Assembly (NCBI GenBank): GCA_031963465.1
Contig: JASSUG010000002.1
Coordinates: 372,001-436,000, forward strand
DNA from: Mycoavidus cysteinexigens_B
GTDB taxonomy: Bacteria; Pseudomonadota; Gammaproteobacteria; Burkholderiales; Burkholderiaceae
DNA length: 64,000 nt
Reading direction: 5' to 3'
Under the pieces are notes generated by a model. It had not been told where the DNA came from and did not search any database. It saw only the letters and a program-made list of their open reading frames with translations. The position numbers were made by a program, and so were the translations under genes. This document shows positions 54,844 to 62,322 of the stretch, piece by piece. Numbering within the stretch: the stretch's first letter is position 1; every line of letters starts with the position of its first letter.

Positions 54844-55293
54844 TCAATCTTCATCGCAGCCTCCGAGCAACCTTACGATGGTTGCATTGGCAAACCCGCG
54901 CATCATCAGAAAACGGGCTTGCCGCGCACGTTCAACGTGGGTTGCGGGTAACACACCATATTTTTTCTCCCAAACAGCCTTGGCGCGGGAGAATTCGGTT
55001 TCTTGTAACTCGGTGCCAATGCGCTCGATGAGCTCTTCATCAAGCACATGTTGCTTAAGTTCATGAATAATTCGATGCGTGCCGCAACGCGCCGCGCGGC
55101 GGCGCGCCACGCTTTCGGCAAAGCGAGTATCAGATAACCAGCCCTCATGCTGCAGCGTGTTGAGTAGCGCGTCGACATCGGCTTCGCTATCTGTATAAGA
55201 GGACAACTTGCGCTGTAATTCAACGCGACTGTATTCTCGGCGCGATAAATATCCCAATGCACGCCCTTTTAAACTAGGCTTCGCACGCATCAT
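54844..55293 (-). CDS. recX: Regulatory protein RecX
   Basis: RecX binds and restrains RecA filaments. The 149-residue helical protein has LSRREYSRVELQRKL in the first helix bundle, LQHEGWLSDTRFAESVARRRAARCG in the second and RARQARFLMMRGFANATIVRLL at the end. It starts 39 bp after recA on the same strand, as usual, and is presumably expressed from the SOS-controlled recA message. Confidence 0.93.
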   Translation of the reverse strand: MMRAKPSLKGRALGYLSRREYSRVELQRKLSSYTDSEADVDALLNTLQHEGWLSDTRFAESVARRRAARCGTHRIIHELKQHVLDEELIERIGTELQETEFSRAKAVWEKKYGVLPATHVERARQARFLMMRGFANATIVRLLGGCDED

Positions 55294-55332
55294 TGCACAA
55301 ATCAGACATCTCTAAAGCAAATGTACAAACCA

Positions 55333-56433
55333 TCACCCAAGAGTTGGCGCTGATTGCCGCTTTGGCGCTTTAGTTTCAGTGTTTTCTTGAATTTCATCCG
55401 TTGCAGGCATAGCCACCACGCCAAATGAAACGCGAACTTTGTTTTCAATTTCACGGGCAATCTCTGGGTTTTCACGCAGATATTCACGCGCATTGTCTTT
55501 GCCCTGCCCAGCGCGCTCGCCATTATAGCTGTACCATGCGCCAGCCTTTTCAACAATTTTCGCTTGCACGCCAAGGTCAATGATTTCGCCTTCACGCGAA
55601 ATGCCTTCACCATATAGGATGTCAAATATGGCTTCACGAAAAGGCGGCGCAACTTTATTTTTGACCACTTTCACCCGCGTCTCAGAGCCAATCACCGCAT
55701 CCGCTTTTTTGATTGAGCCAATGCGGCGGATATCAAGCCGTACTGATGCATAAAACTTCAATGCATTGCCGCCCGTTGTGGTTTCCGGACTACCAAACAT
55801 CACCCCGATTTTCATCCGAATTTGATTGATAAAAATGACTAGGCAGTTTGTCCGATTGATGGTCCCAGTCAGCTTACGCAATGCCTGTGACATCAAGCGC
55901 GCTTGCAGGCCAGGCAAAGAGTCGCCCATATCTCCTTCAATTTCAGCCTTGGGTACCAGCGCGGCGACGGAATCAATGACAATTAAATCAACCGAACTCG
56001 AGCGCACCAATGCATCTGTAATCTCAAGCGCCTGCTCACCTGTATCAGGCTGTGCAATCAAGAGATCAGGCACGTTGATGCCAAGTTTTGCTGCATATTG
56101 GACATCCAATGCGTGTTCTGCATCGATAAATGCGCAGGTGCCGCCGAGTTTTTGCATCTCAGCAATCACTTGTAAAGTGAGCGTGGTTTTGCCCGAGGAT
56201 TCCGGCCCGTAGATTTCAACCACACGACCGCGAGGCAAACCACCTACCCCAAGCGCAATATCAAGTCCCAGCGAGCCAGTAGAGACGACTTGAATATCTT
56301 CAACCACTTCCCCATCGCCCAGGCGCATGATTGAGCCTTTGCCAAATTGCTTTTCAATCTGCGCTAGCGCAGCGGCAAGCGCTTTGCCTTTTTCAGCCGT
56401 TAAGCCCGCTTGACCTTTCTTGCTTTCTTCCAT
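55333..56433 (-). CDS. recA: Recombinase RecA
   Basis: RecA carries out strand exchange and SOS coprotease activity. The 366-residue protein has Walker A GPESSGKTT at 76-84, the LIVIDSVAAL Walker B, the L1 and L2 loops (MSQALRKLTGT, FGSPETTTGGNALKFYA) and the intact KKADAVIGSETRVKVVKNK segment. The C-terminal acidic tail is reduced and ends in KAPKRQSAPTLG. An SOS box lies 75 bp upstream, and recX follows. Confidence 0.98.
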   Translation of the reverse strand: MEESKKGQAGLTAEKGKALAAALAQIEKQFGKGSIMRLGDGEVVEDIQVVSTGSLGLDIALGVGGLPRGRVVEIYGPESSGKTTLTLQVIAEMQKLGGTCAFIDAEHALDVQYAAKLGINVPDLLIAQPDTGEQALEITDALVRSSSVDLIVIDSVAALVPKAEIEGDMGDSLPGLQARLMSQALRKLTGTINRTNCLVIFINQIRMKIGVMFGSPETTTGGNALKFYASVRLDIRRIGSIKKADAVIGSETRVKVVKNKVAPPFREAIFDILYGEGISREGEIIDLGVQAKIVEKAGAWYSYNGERAGQGKDNAREYLRENPEIAREIENKVRVSFGVVAMPATDEIQENTETKAPKRQSAPTLG

Positions 56434-56507
56434 GAATCATCCTTTGTGGGGGTAAACGACACTCCGTCTAAATGCGAATGCCGCTTTCCAAATGAGCATA
56501 CCACATA

Positions 56508-56523
56508 CTGTATAAAAAAACAG
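56508..56523 (-). promoter_or_regulatory. LexA (SOS) box of recA
   Basis: CTGTATAAAAAAACAG (plus strand) fits the CTGT-N8-ACAG operator read from the minus strand. It lies about 75 bp upstream of recA, just before a possible TATGCT -10 box, so it would overlap the -35 region. This indicates LexA control of recA-recX. A lexA gene is not in the window. Confidence 0.75.
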
Positions 56524-56555
56524 GTGTCTTAGCAAGGCTATATGGTTAGAAAGCA

Positions 56556-57122
56556 TCAATTTTTTTTCCAGCACGGCAACATACGCGCCAGCACACCATC
56601 CCGGTCAATCAATTGATGTTTAAGCGCTGCCAGCAGATGCAGCGCCACCAATGTTGCTAACGCATAGTTCAGATAAAGATGCGAGATGCTAAAAAATGGT
56701 TGCAGCGCTGGGTTAGGCTCAAGCAGTGCTGGTAACGGCACCAGGCCTAAATAAACGATTGGCGCGCCCACTGACGAACTCAATAAATAACCAGACAACG
56801 GCACAGCAAACATCACCACATAGAGCAATGGATGCATTAAATTGGCCGCCCAACGCTGCCAAGCTGGCAACTCGGAGGGCAACGTAGGCGGCCGATGCAG
56901 TGCCCGCCATATCACCCGCAAGACAGCCAGCATAAACACCGTCACTCCGATCCATTTATGCCAAGCATAGTATTGTATTTTAGTTGGCGTAAAGGTCGGA
57001 ATATCCGTCATCACCCAGCCCAACCCAAATGCGCAGATCATCAAAACCGCCATTAACCAGTGCAGCGCGATGGCAGGTGCGGTATATTTATTTGATCTGG
57101 TATGGGTTTGTGCGTAAGTCAT
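56556..57122 (-). CDS. Cytochrome b561
   Basis: A di-haem membrane cytochrome b of the CybB type, 188 residues with four membrane helices. Haem-ligand histidines are in APAIALHWLMAVLM, the YYAWHKWIGV helix, and the ALATLVALHLLAALKHQLIDRDGVLARM C-terminal region. Such proteins pass electrons from ubiquinol to oxygen or superoxide-related reactions in the inner membrane. The ATG 57122 is chosen because GGAG lies seven bases upstream; an in-frame ATG at 57143 has none. Confidence 0.9.
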   Translation of the reverse strand: MTYAQTHTRSNKYTAPAIALHWLMAVLMICAFGLGWVMTDIPTFTPTKIQYYAWHKWIGVTVFMLAVLRVIWRALHRPPTLPSELPAWQRWAANLMHPLLYVVMFAVPLSGYLLSSSVGAPIVYLGLVPLPALLEPNPALQPFFSISHLYLNYALATLVALHLLAALKHQLIDRDGVLARMLPCWKKN

Positions 57123-57187
57123 GAAAGCATCTCCTGTTTGCATTTCGTCTTAGTATTCCAGGTCGGGATTTTGATGATTTATTTTAA

Positions 57188-58585
57188 TTAGCTTACATGC
57201 GTCGCTAATTCAATCGCCTGACCAATATAGGAGGCTGGAGTAAGAGCTAGCAAATACGTTTTTGCCTCTGCCGGAATAGGCAAGGTACTAATAAATGTAT
57301 GCAATACTTCTCGAGTCATGCTCTTGCCACGGGTTAATTCCTTGAGTTGCTCATACGGGTTAGGCACACCATAACGCCGCATCACCGTTTGCACCGCTTC
57401 GCCCAGCACCTCCCAACACGCATCAAGATCCGCGTTAAGTCGCGGCGGATTGACCTCAAGTTTGGCCAGTCCGCGCAAGCAAGAGTCATAGGCCAGCAAA
57501 GCATGACCAAAAGCCACGCCGATATTGCGTAGTACCGTCGAATCGGTCAGATCGCGCTGCCAACGCGAAACCGGCAGCTTATCGGCTAAGTGCCGCAATA
57601 GCGCATTGGCCAGCCCCAAATTGCCTTCTGAATTTTCAAAATCAATTGGATTGACTTTATGCGGCATGGTGGACGAACCGACCTCACCTGCCTTGGTTTT
57701 TTGTTTGAAATAACCGACTGAAATATAACCCCACAGATCGCGATTCAAATCAAGCAATATAGTATTTGCACGTGTAATCGCATCAAAAAGCTCAGCCATA
57801 TAATCATGGGGTTCAATTTGAATCGTGTACGGATTGAAGGTGAGCCCAAGCCGCTGTTCAATCACTGCACGCGAAAACGCGGGCCAGTCAAGCTCTGGGT
57901 AAGCGCTTAAATGGGCATTGTAATTGCCCACCGCGCCATTCATCTTGCCTAATAGAGGCACCGTAGCAATACGCTCAATCGCCCTTGATAAACGAGCTGC
58001 AACGTTGGCGATTTCTTTGCCAAGCGTAGTTGGGCTAGCCGGTTGCCCATGCGTGCGTGACAACATAGGTTGCGCAGCATGGGTATGCGCCATTGCAACC
58101 AGCCGCTCTTGCAACGCGTTTAACGCTGGCAACAAGACCTCTGCACGCGCGCCCTTGAGCATCATCCCATAAGCAGTATTATTGATATCTTCTGAGGTAC
58201 AGGCAAAATGAATAAATTCACTTGCGCGTTCCAGTTCAGCCTGCCCTTTGACCGATTCCTTGAGCCAATACTCGACCGCTTTGACATCGTGATTGGTGAC
58301 CCGCTCAATTTCCTTAATGCGCAGAGCATCTTCTGCGCTAAATTTCTCAATAAGCTGCAGCAGAAACGCTTCAGCTTGCGCAGAAAAACGAGGCACTTCA
58401 GTTAAGCCTGCGGCAGACAGGGCGAGCAGCCAATGTATTTCAACCGTGACGCGATGGCGCATGAAAGCGGCTTCTGAAAGCCAGGTGCGTAGCGCCTCGG
58501 TCTTTGCCGCATAGCGGCCGTCGAGCGGAGAGAGTACGGTTAGGGTATGAGTGTGATCAGAAGAGGTAAAGGTAGTATCAACCAT
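57188..58585 (-). CDS. purB: Adenylosuccinate lyase
   Basis: PurB cleaves adenylosuccinate and SAICAR in purine synthesis. The 465-residue protein is a fumarase/aspartase-superfamily member, with SPLDGRYA at the N-terminus, TNHDVKAVEYWLKE, the SEDINNTAYG motif and the superfamily signature VGSSTMPHKVNPIDFENSEGN carrying the catalytic serine loop. It lies upstream of cytochrome b561 on the same strand. Confidence 0.97.
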   Translation of the reverse strand: MVDTTFTSSDHTHTLTVLSPLDGRYAAKTEALRTWLSEAAFMRHRVTVEIHWLLALSAAGLTEVPRFSAQAEAFLLQLIEKFSAEDALRIKEIERVTNHDVKAVEYWLKESVKGQAELERASEFIHFACTSEDINNTAYGMMLKGARAEVLLPALNALQERLVAMAHTHAAQPMLSRTHGQPASPTTLGKEIANVAARLSRAIERIATVPLLGKMNGAVGNYNAHLSAYPELDWPAFSRAVIEQRLGLTFNPYTIQIEPHDYMAELFDAITRANTILLDLNRDLWGYISVGYFKQKTKAGEVGSSTMPHKVNPIDFENSEGNLGLANALLRHLADKLPVSRWQRDLTDSTVLRNIGVAFGHALLAYDSCLRGLAKLEVNPPRLNADLDACWEVLGEAVQTVMRRYGVPNPYEQLKELTRGKSMTREVLHTFISTLPIPAEAKTYLLALTPASYIGQAIELATHVS

Positions 58586-58763
58586 GGGAGAGCCGCTTTT
58601 TTATAGAGATGTAATTTTAGCACTGTCGTCATGCAATGAAATTCAGCTTGCCGCGGGTGCCTGGGCCAATCATGAGTTGTCCCGGAAAAAGTCTAATTTT
58701 GCCCGTTACCACGATTGCTTCGTGGCTATTTAGCACCATAGGATAAAAAACAGGCATTTTTAA

Positions 58764-59864
58764 TTACAGGTGGCTGCCGTTAACGGTATCAATCACCCCA
58801 CCGCCTATGCATAGGTCACCATCGTACAAGACTGCTGATTGCCCAGGTGTCATAGCCCATTGCGACTCACTAAAACTTAAGGCAAAACGATTATCGTCTA
58901 TACGCTTTACAACGCAGTGTGCATCAACCTGACGATAACGCGTTTTCGCTCTGCATATAAATCCGTCAGGCGGCGGCTCACTAGCAACCCAGCTCGCATC
59001 GCCAGCTTTAAGCGTTAGACTCGTTAACCATGGATGATCATGCCCTTGTACAACATAGAGCGTATTGCTCTCAATGTCTTTAGCCGCCACAAACCACGGT
59101 TCGCCATTGCCGTCCCGACAGCCACCCAGCCCAATGCCTTTCCTCTGCCCAAGCGTGTAAAACGCTAGTCCAATATGCTCGCCCACTACGCGCCCATCGG
59201 CTGTCTTCATCGGCCCCGGTTGATGTGGCAAATAGCGCTTCAGAAAATCTCTAAATGGCCGCTCGCCAATAAAACAAATCCCTGTTGAATCTTTTTTCTT
59301 TGCATTGGGCAACCCAATTTGGGCGGCAAGTTCACGTACTTTCGTTTTAGGCAGTTCACCTAAAGGAAAACAGGTGCGGGCCAGTTGAGATTGATCCAGC
59401 CGGTGCAGAAAATAGCTTTGGTCCTTCGAGAGATCATGGGCTTTCAGTAGCTGAAAGCTGCCATTCATCGCCTGCTGCACGCGCGCGTAGTGTCCCGTTG
59501 CAATTTTTTGCGCACCTAAAGCAAACGCATGATCGAGAAAAGCTTTAAATTTGATTTCAGCATTACACAGCACATCTGGATTCGGTGTCCGCCCCACTGC
59601 ATATTCACGCAAAAACTCGGCAAATACACGCTCTTTATATTCGGCCGCAAAATTGACTGCTTCAAGATCAATGCCAATCAAATCGGCAACCGACACCACA
59701 TCCAGCCAATCCTGACGGGTTGAGCAATATTCATCATCGTCATCGTCTTCCCAATTTTTCATGAAAAGGCCGATCACTTCATAGCCTTGTTGTTTGAGCA
59801 GCCAGGCAGTCACCGACGAGTCGACGCCACCTGACATGCCCACTACGATACGTTGCTTAGTCAT
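58764..59864 (-). CDS. mnmA: tRNA-specific 2-thiouridylase MnmA
   Basis: MnmA sulfurates U34 of tRNA-Lys, -Glu and -Gln with sulfur from the Tus relay. The 366-residue protein has the PP-loop GMSGGVDSSV at residues 9-18, catalytic Cys100 in NPDVLCNAEIKF and the persulfide Cys197 in STGICFIGE. The acidic EDDDDDEYCS loop near residue 40 is typical. It starts 94 bp from the divergent AAA ATPase gene. A 178-bp gap to purB holds nothing recognised. Confidence 0.97.
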   Translation of the reverse strand: MTKQRIVVGMSGGVDSSVTAWLLKQQGYEVIGLFMKNWEDDDDDEYCSTRQDWLDVVSVADLIGIDLEAVNFAAEYKERVFAEFLREYAVGRTPNPDVLCNAEIKFKAFLDHAFALGAQKIATGHYARVQQAMNGSFQLLKAHDLSKDQSYFLHRLDQSQLARTCFPLGELPKTKVRELAAQIGLPNAKKKDSTGICFIGERPFRDFLKRYLPHQPGPMKTADGRVVGEHIGLAFYTLGQRKGIGLGGCRDGNGEPWFVAAKDIESNTLYVVQGHDHPWLTSLTLKAGDASWVASEPPPDGFICRAKTRYRQVDAHCVVKRIDDNRFALSFSESQWAMTPGQSAVLYDGDLCIGGGVIDTVNGSHL

Positions 59865-59895
59865 AATTTGTTACTTCAATAATGGTCTTTTATGG

Positions 59896-59921
59896 TAAAT
59901 TATTTTCTCAGCCATAATTTA
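59896..59921. repeat. 8-bp inverted repeat upstream of AAA ATPase gene
   Basis: TAAATTAT at 59896-59903 and ATAATTTA at 59914-59921 are perfect inverted copies separated by 10 bp, within the 94-bp gap between divergent mnmA and ATPase genes. It could be an operator or simple AT-rich symmetry. Confidence 0.4.
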
Positions 59922-59958
59922 TGGCGCTCAAAATATATCTCCATAAAAGGATGTTCTG

Positions 59959-61110
59959 ATGCACACCCAATTCACCTATAAACGGCCGGAATTAGCCCGT
60001 AGCCTGTGCGATAGTCTGGCCGGCATAGGGATTGCTAATTCACGCTCCGGCCTGTTTTTAGCCGGGCCACGGCGCGTCGGCAAAAGTACTTTCCTGAATG
60101 AGGATCTGGTGCCAGAAGCGCATGCACGCAAATGGATACCCGTTTACGTCGATCTATGGTCAGACAAAAATACTAATCCAGCCATGCTAATTGCCGAGGC
60201 GATCAAAGCCAAAATTGGCGCCTTTGATAGCCTCATCACCCGCCTCGCAAAAGCAGCGAAACTGGACAAAGTTGCTGTGATGGGTACGCTTATACTGGAT
60301 TTTAAGCAATCCGGCTTGCCCCACAACACGACCCTGACTGATGCCTTGCGCATTTTGCACCATATTACTAAACAGCCGATCGTCTTAATTGTAGATGAAG
60401 CGCAATGCGCGCTCACCACTGAAGCCGGGCTAAACGCTATGTTTGCGCTCAAATCCGCTCGTGATCAGCTGAATAACGGCCATAACATACCTACGCTGAT
60501 GCTGGTATTTACCGGCTCCAATCAAGATAAGCTGGCGCATCTCGTACTGAAAAAGGACCAACCTTTTTTTGGCAGTGACGTGATTCAGTTTCCTTTACTG
60601 GATAAGGGGTTTACAGATGCCTTCACGAATTGGGCTAATCAGAGTTTATCTCAGAATAACCAGTTTACCCAAGAAGGTATGTGGGCGGCCTTTAAGTTAG
60701 CAGGGCATCGGCCGGAAATCCTGCGTCAGCTTGCGGGCAAAATCGCAATTAGCGGCAATGCCGCTAATTTTGCTGATTTACTCTCCAAAAATGCTGAGAC
60801 TTGGCATGAGCGTATTTGGGAAGAGTTTGAGAGTGATTTTAATGCACTCACTTCATTGCAGCAGGCCATTTTAGAGGTCATGGTGTTGAAGAGTCGTGAT
60901 TGGTCGCCCTACTCCGAATCCTCGATGGCAAGTTATCGGCTCCTGAGCAAACAACCTACACTGGCGGTTGCTTCAGTGCAAACTGCCATCCAGAGTCTAC
61001 GTGAGCGCGGCTTTATTTGGCAATCAGGGCGCGGGGCTTACGCGCTTGAAGACGATAGTTTTGCTGAGTGGTTTCGGCATGCCCGTAGACCCATATCGAT
61101 TTCAGTTTAA
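59959..61110 (+). CDS. Stand-alone AAA/STAND-like ATPase
   Basis: A 383-residue ATP-binding protein. Walker A is GPRRVGKST at 36-44, Walker B is VLIVDEAQ near residue 145, and a sensor-like TLMLVFTGSNQDK follows. The last ~90 residues look like a winged-helix domain (LQQAILEVMVLKSR..., VQTAIQSLRERGFI, then RGAYALEDDSFAEWF). The layout recalls the archaeal-type AAA_16/ATPase_2 proteins often found alone and in many copies in host-associated bacteria. An AAGGA site precedes the ATG. Function is unknown; DNA or toxin-antitoxin-like roles are only guesses. Confidence 0.75.
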   Translation: MHTQFTYKRPELARSLCDSLAGIGIANSRSGLFLAGPRRVGKSTFLNEDLVPEAHARKWIPVYVDLWSDKNTNPAMLIAEAIKAKIGAFDSLITRLAKAAKLDKVAVMGTLILDFKQSGLPHNTTLTDALRILHHITKQPIVLIVDEAQCALTTEAGLNAMFALKSARDQLNNGHNIPTLMLVFTGSNQDKLAHLVLKKDQPFFGSDVIQFPLLDKGFTDAFTNWANQSLSQNNQFTQEGMWAAFKLAGHRPEILRQLAGKIAISGNAANFADLLSKNAETWHERIWEEFESDFNALTSLQQAILEVMVLKSRDWSPYSESSMASYRLLSKQPTLAVASVQTAIQSLRERGFIWQSGRGAYALEDDSFAEWFRHARRPISISV

Positions 61111-61256
61111 TCAGATCAGAGTGCAAAAAGAGGCTGGCGCGCGCGGTGATGGTGAATAAGCGTTCAATGGCTGCGGGATACGCGTCAAACGCAAGTGATC
61201 CAAAATCTACCCACGATCGGCATAGGGGACAGCCCTAAGGCTGCACCCCTGCCACA

Positions 61257-61289
61257 CCACCCGGCATGCGGGTCCGCACCGGGCGGTTC
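61257..61289 (-). ncRNA. Group II intron 3' structural hairpin (remnant)
   Basis: Downstream of the truncated intron reverse transcriptase, the minus strand has a GC-rich stem, CCGCCCGG against CCGGGTGG, around a TGCGGACCCGCATG loop region. This is the pattern commonly seen just after the ltrA stop in bacterial group II introns. The rest of domain V/VI lies between here and about 61160 but was not resolved. Confidence 0.55.
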
Positions 61290-61301
61290 GAGAAGTTGAG
61301 G

Positions 61302-61964
61302 TCATGAGAGTCGGGGCAGGCCGAGTTGGTCGAAGTAAGCAATGGTCAGCACCCGATTGATGGCACGATCGCTATTGCGCCACCAGCAGCGGGCATTCGC
61401 CGCCACTTGTCGCGCTATCTCGGAGGAGGCGCCCAACGCACGCAGTTCCCGGTAGATAGTGGGGCCACGGCGCCAATGTTTAAGCTGGATGGCACGCAGC
61501 CGATGACGCAACCATTCGTCCAGTTTTAACCACACACCGGGCGTTTGCGCCAGTTGGAAGTATGCCTTCCATCCCAACAAATAGGGCCGTAGTCGCTCTA
61601 CTACCTCCTTCATACTGCGCCCGCCGGAGCGACGGGTCATCCTACGGATGCGATATTTAAACGCCTGCAGCGGTTTAGCCGCCACCTTGCGCTTCACTAC
61701 TCCGCCAGTTGCCACCCACAGGCTATAGCCTAAGAACTTGCGGCCAAACACACTCGCCACTGCACTCTTGGCCTCGTTAACCTTCAGACGCAACCGACCA
61801 TACAAGCGTCGCAGCAGCGCCATCACTCGCTCACCAGCGCGGCGGCTACGAACGTATACGTTCGCGTCGTCAGCATAGCGCACGAAACAATGGCCTCGCC
61901 TTTCCAATTCTTGGTCCACTTCGTCGAGCAGTACGTTGGCCAGCAATGGGGATAGTACGCCTCC
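61302..61964 (-). pseudogene. ltrA: Group II intron reverse transcriptase/maturase, C-terminal remnant
   Basis: The frame begins abruptly with GGVLSPLLANVLLDEVD, the family's RT motif 4 region, and continues with RYADDANVYV (the catalytic YADD), the thumb domain and the group II maturase region LLGWKAYFQL. About 220 residues remain of the usual ~420-600. The normal Thr-Pro-Gln preceding GGVLSP is replaced by unrelated AT-rich DNA, so the gene was cut at about 61965 by insertion or deletion. It is not expected to function, unless the 5' part lies elsewhere. Confidence 0.9.
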
Positions 61965-61971
61965 AACAAAA

Positions 61972-61983
61972 TTGCAAACATTC
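61972..61983 (+). repeat. 12-bp inverted repeat near left junction of the recombinase element
   Basis: TTGCAAACATTC here is the exact reverse complement of GAATGTTTGCAA at 63933-63944. The left copy lies within ten bases of the point where the group II intron reverse transcriptase is broken. This is what a terminal repeat would look like, but the right copy is inside the recombinase coding frame. Confidence 0.4.
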
Positions 61984-62130
61984 TAGAATTTAGCCTGCGC
62001 ATTCCCCGCGCAGTGCTACGTCCCCCATACGGTATAGCGTTTAGCTACCAGGTTACCAATCCCCTTTCACTATGCAGTGCGCTACAAGTACTTATGGCGA
62101 ATGACCAGCCATAAATCGTGAAGAGCACTT

Positions 62131-62322
62131 ATGCCTATAAAAAAGAGGCGTATATCAATACGCATCACCTATGAACCGAATCGGTTATCAAAGGGTAATT
62201 TAACAGCGGCTTATGAAGTATTAATTCCAAAGATTAAATCTTCATTGGAAATAGATGTCATAAGCAGCAACCCTACGGAACACGATATGTTATTAAAGCA
62301 AGTGAAAGGAGAAGTGGCATGA
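62131..62322 (+). CDS. Small accessory protein upstream of serine recombinase
   Basis: A 63-residue protein starting MPIKKRRISIRITYEPNRLS, basic at the N-terminus. Its stop overlaps the recombinase start (ATGA), so the two are translationally coupled. I recall similar short ORFs in front of some recombinases but cannot name a family. Base composition is AT-rich like the recombinase and unlike the chromosomal genes. Confidence 0.6.
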   Translation: MPIKKRRISIRITYEPNRLSKGNLTAAYEVLIPKIKSSLEIDVISSNPTEHDMLLKQVKGEVA

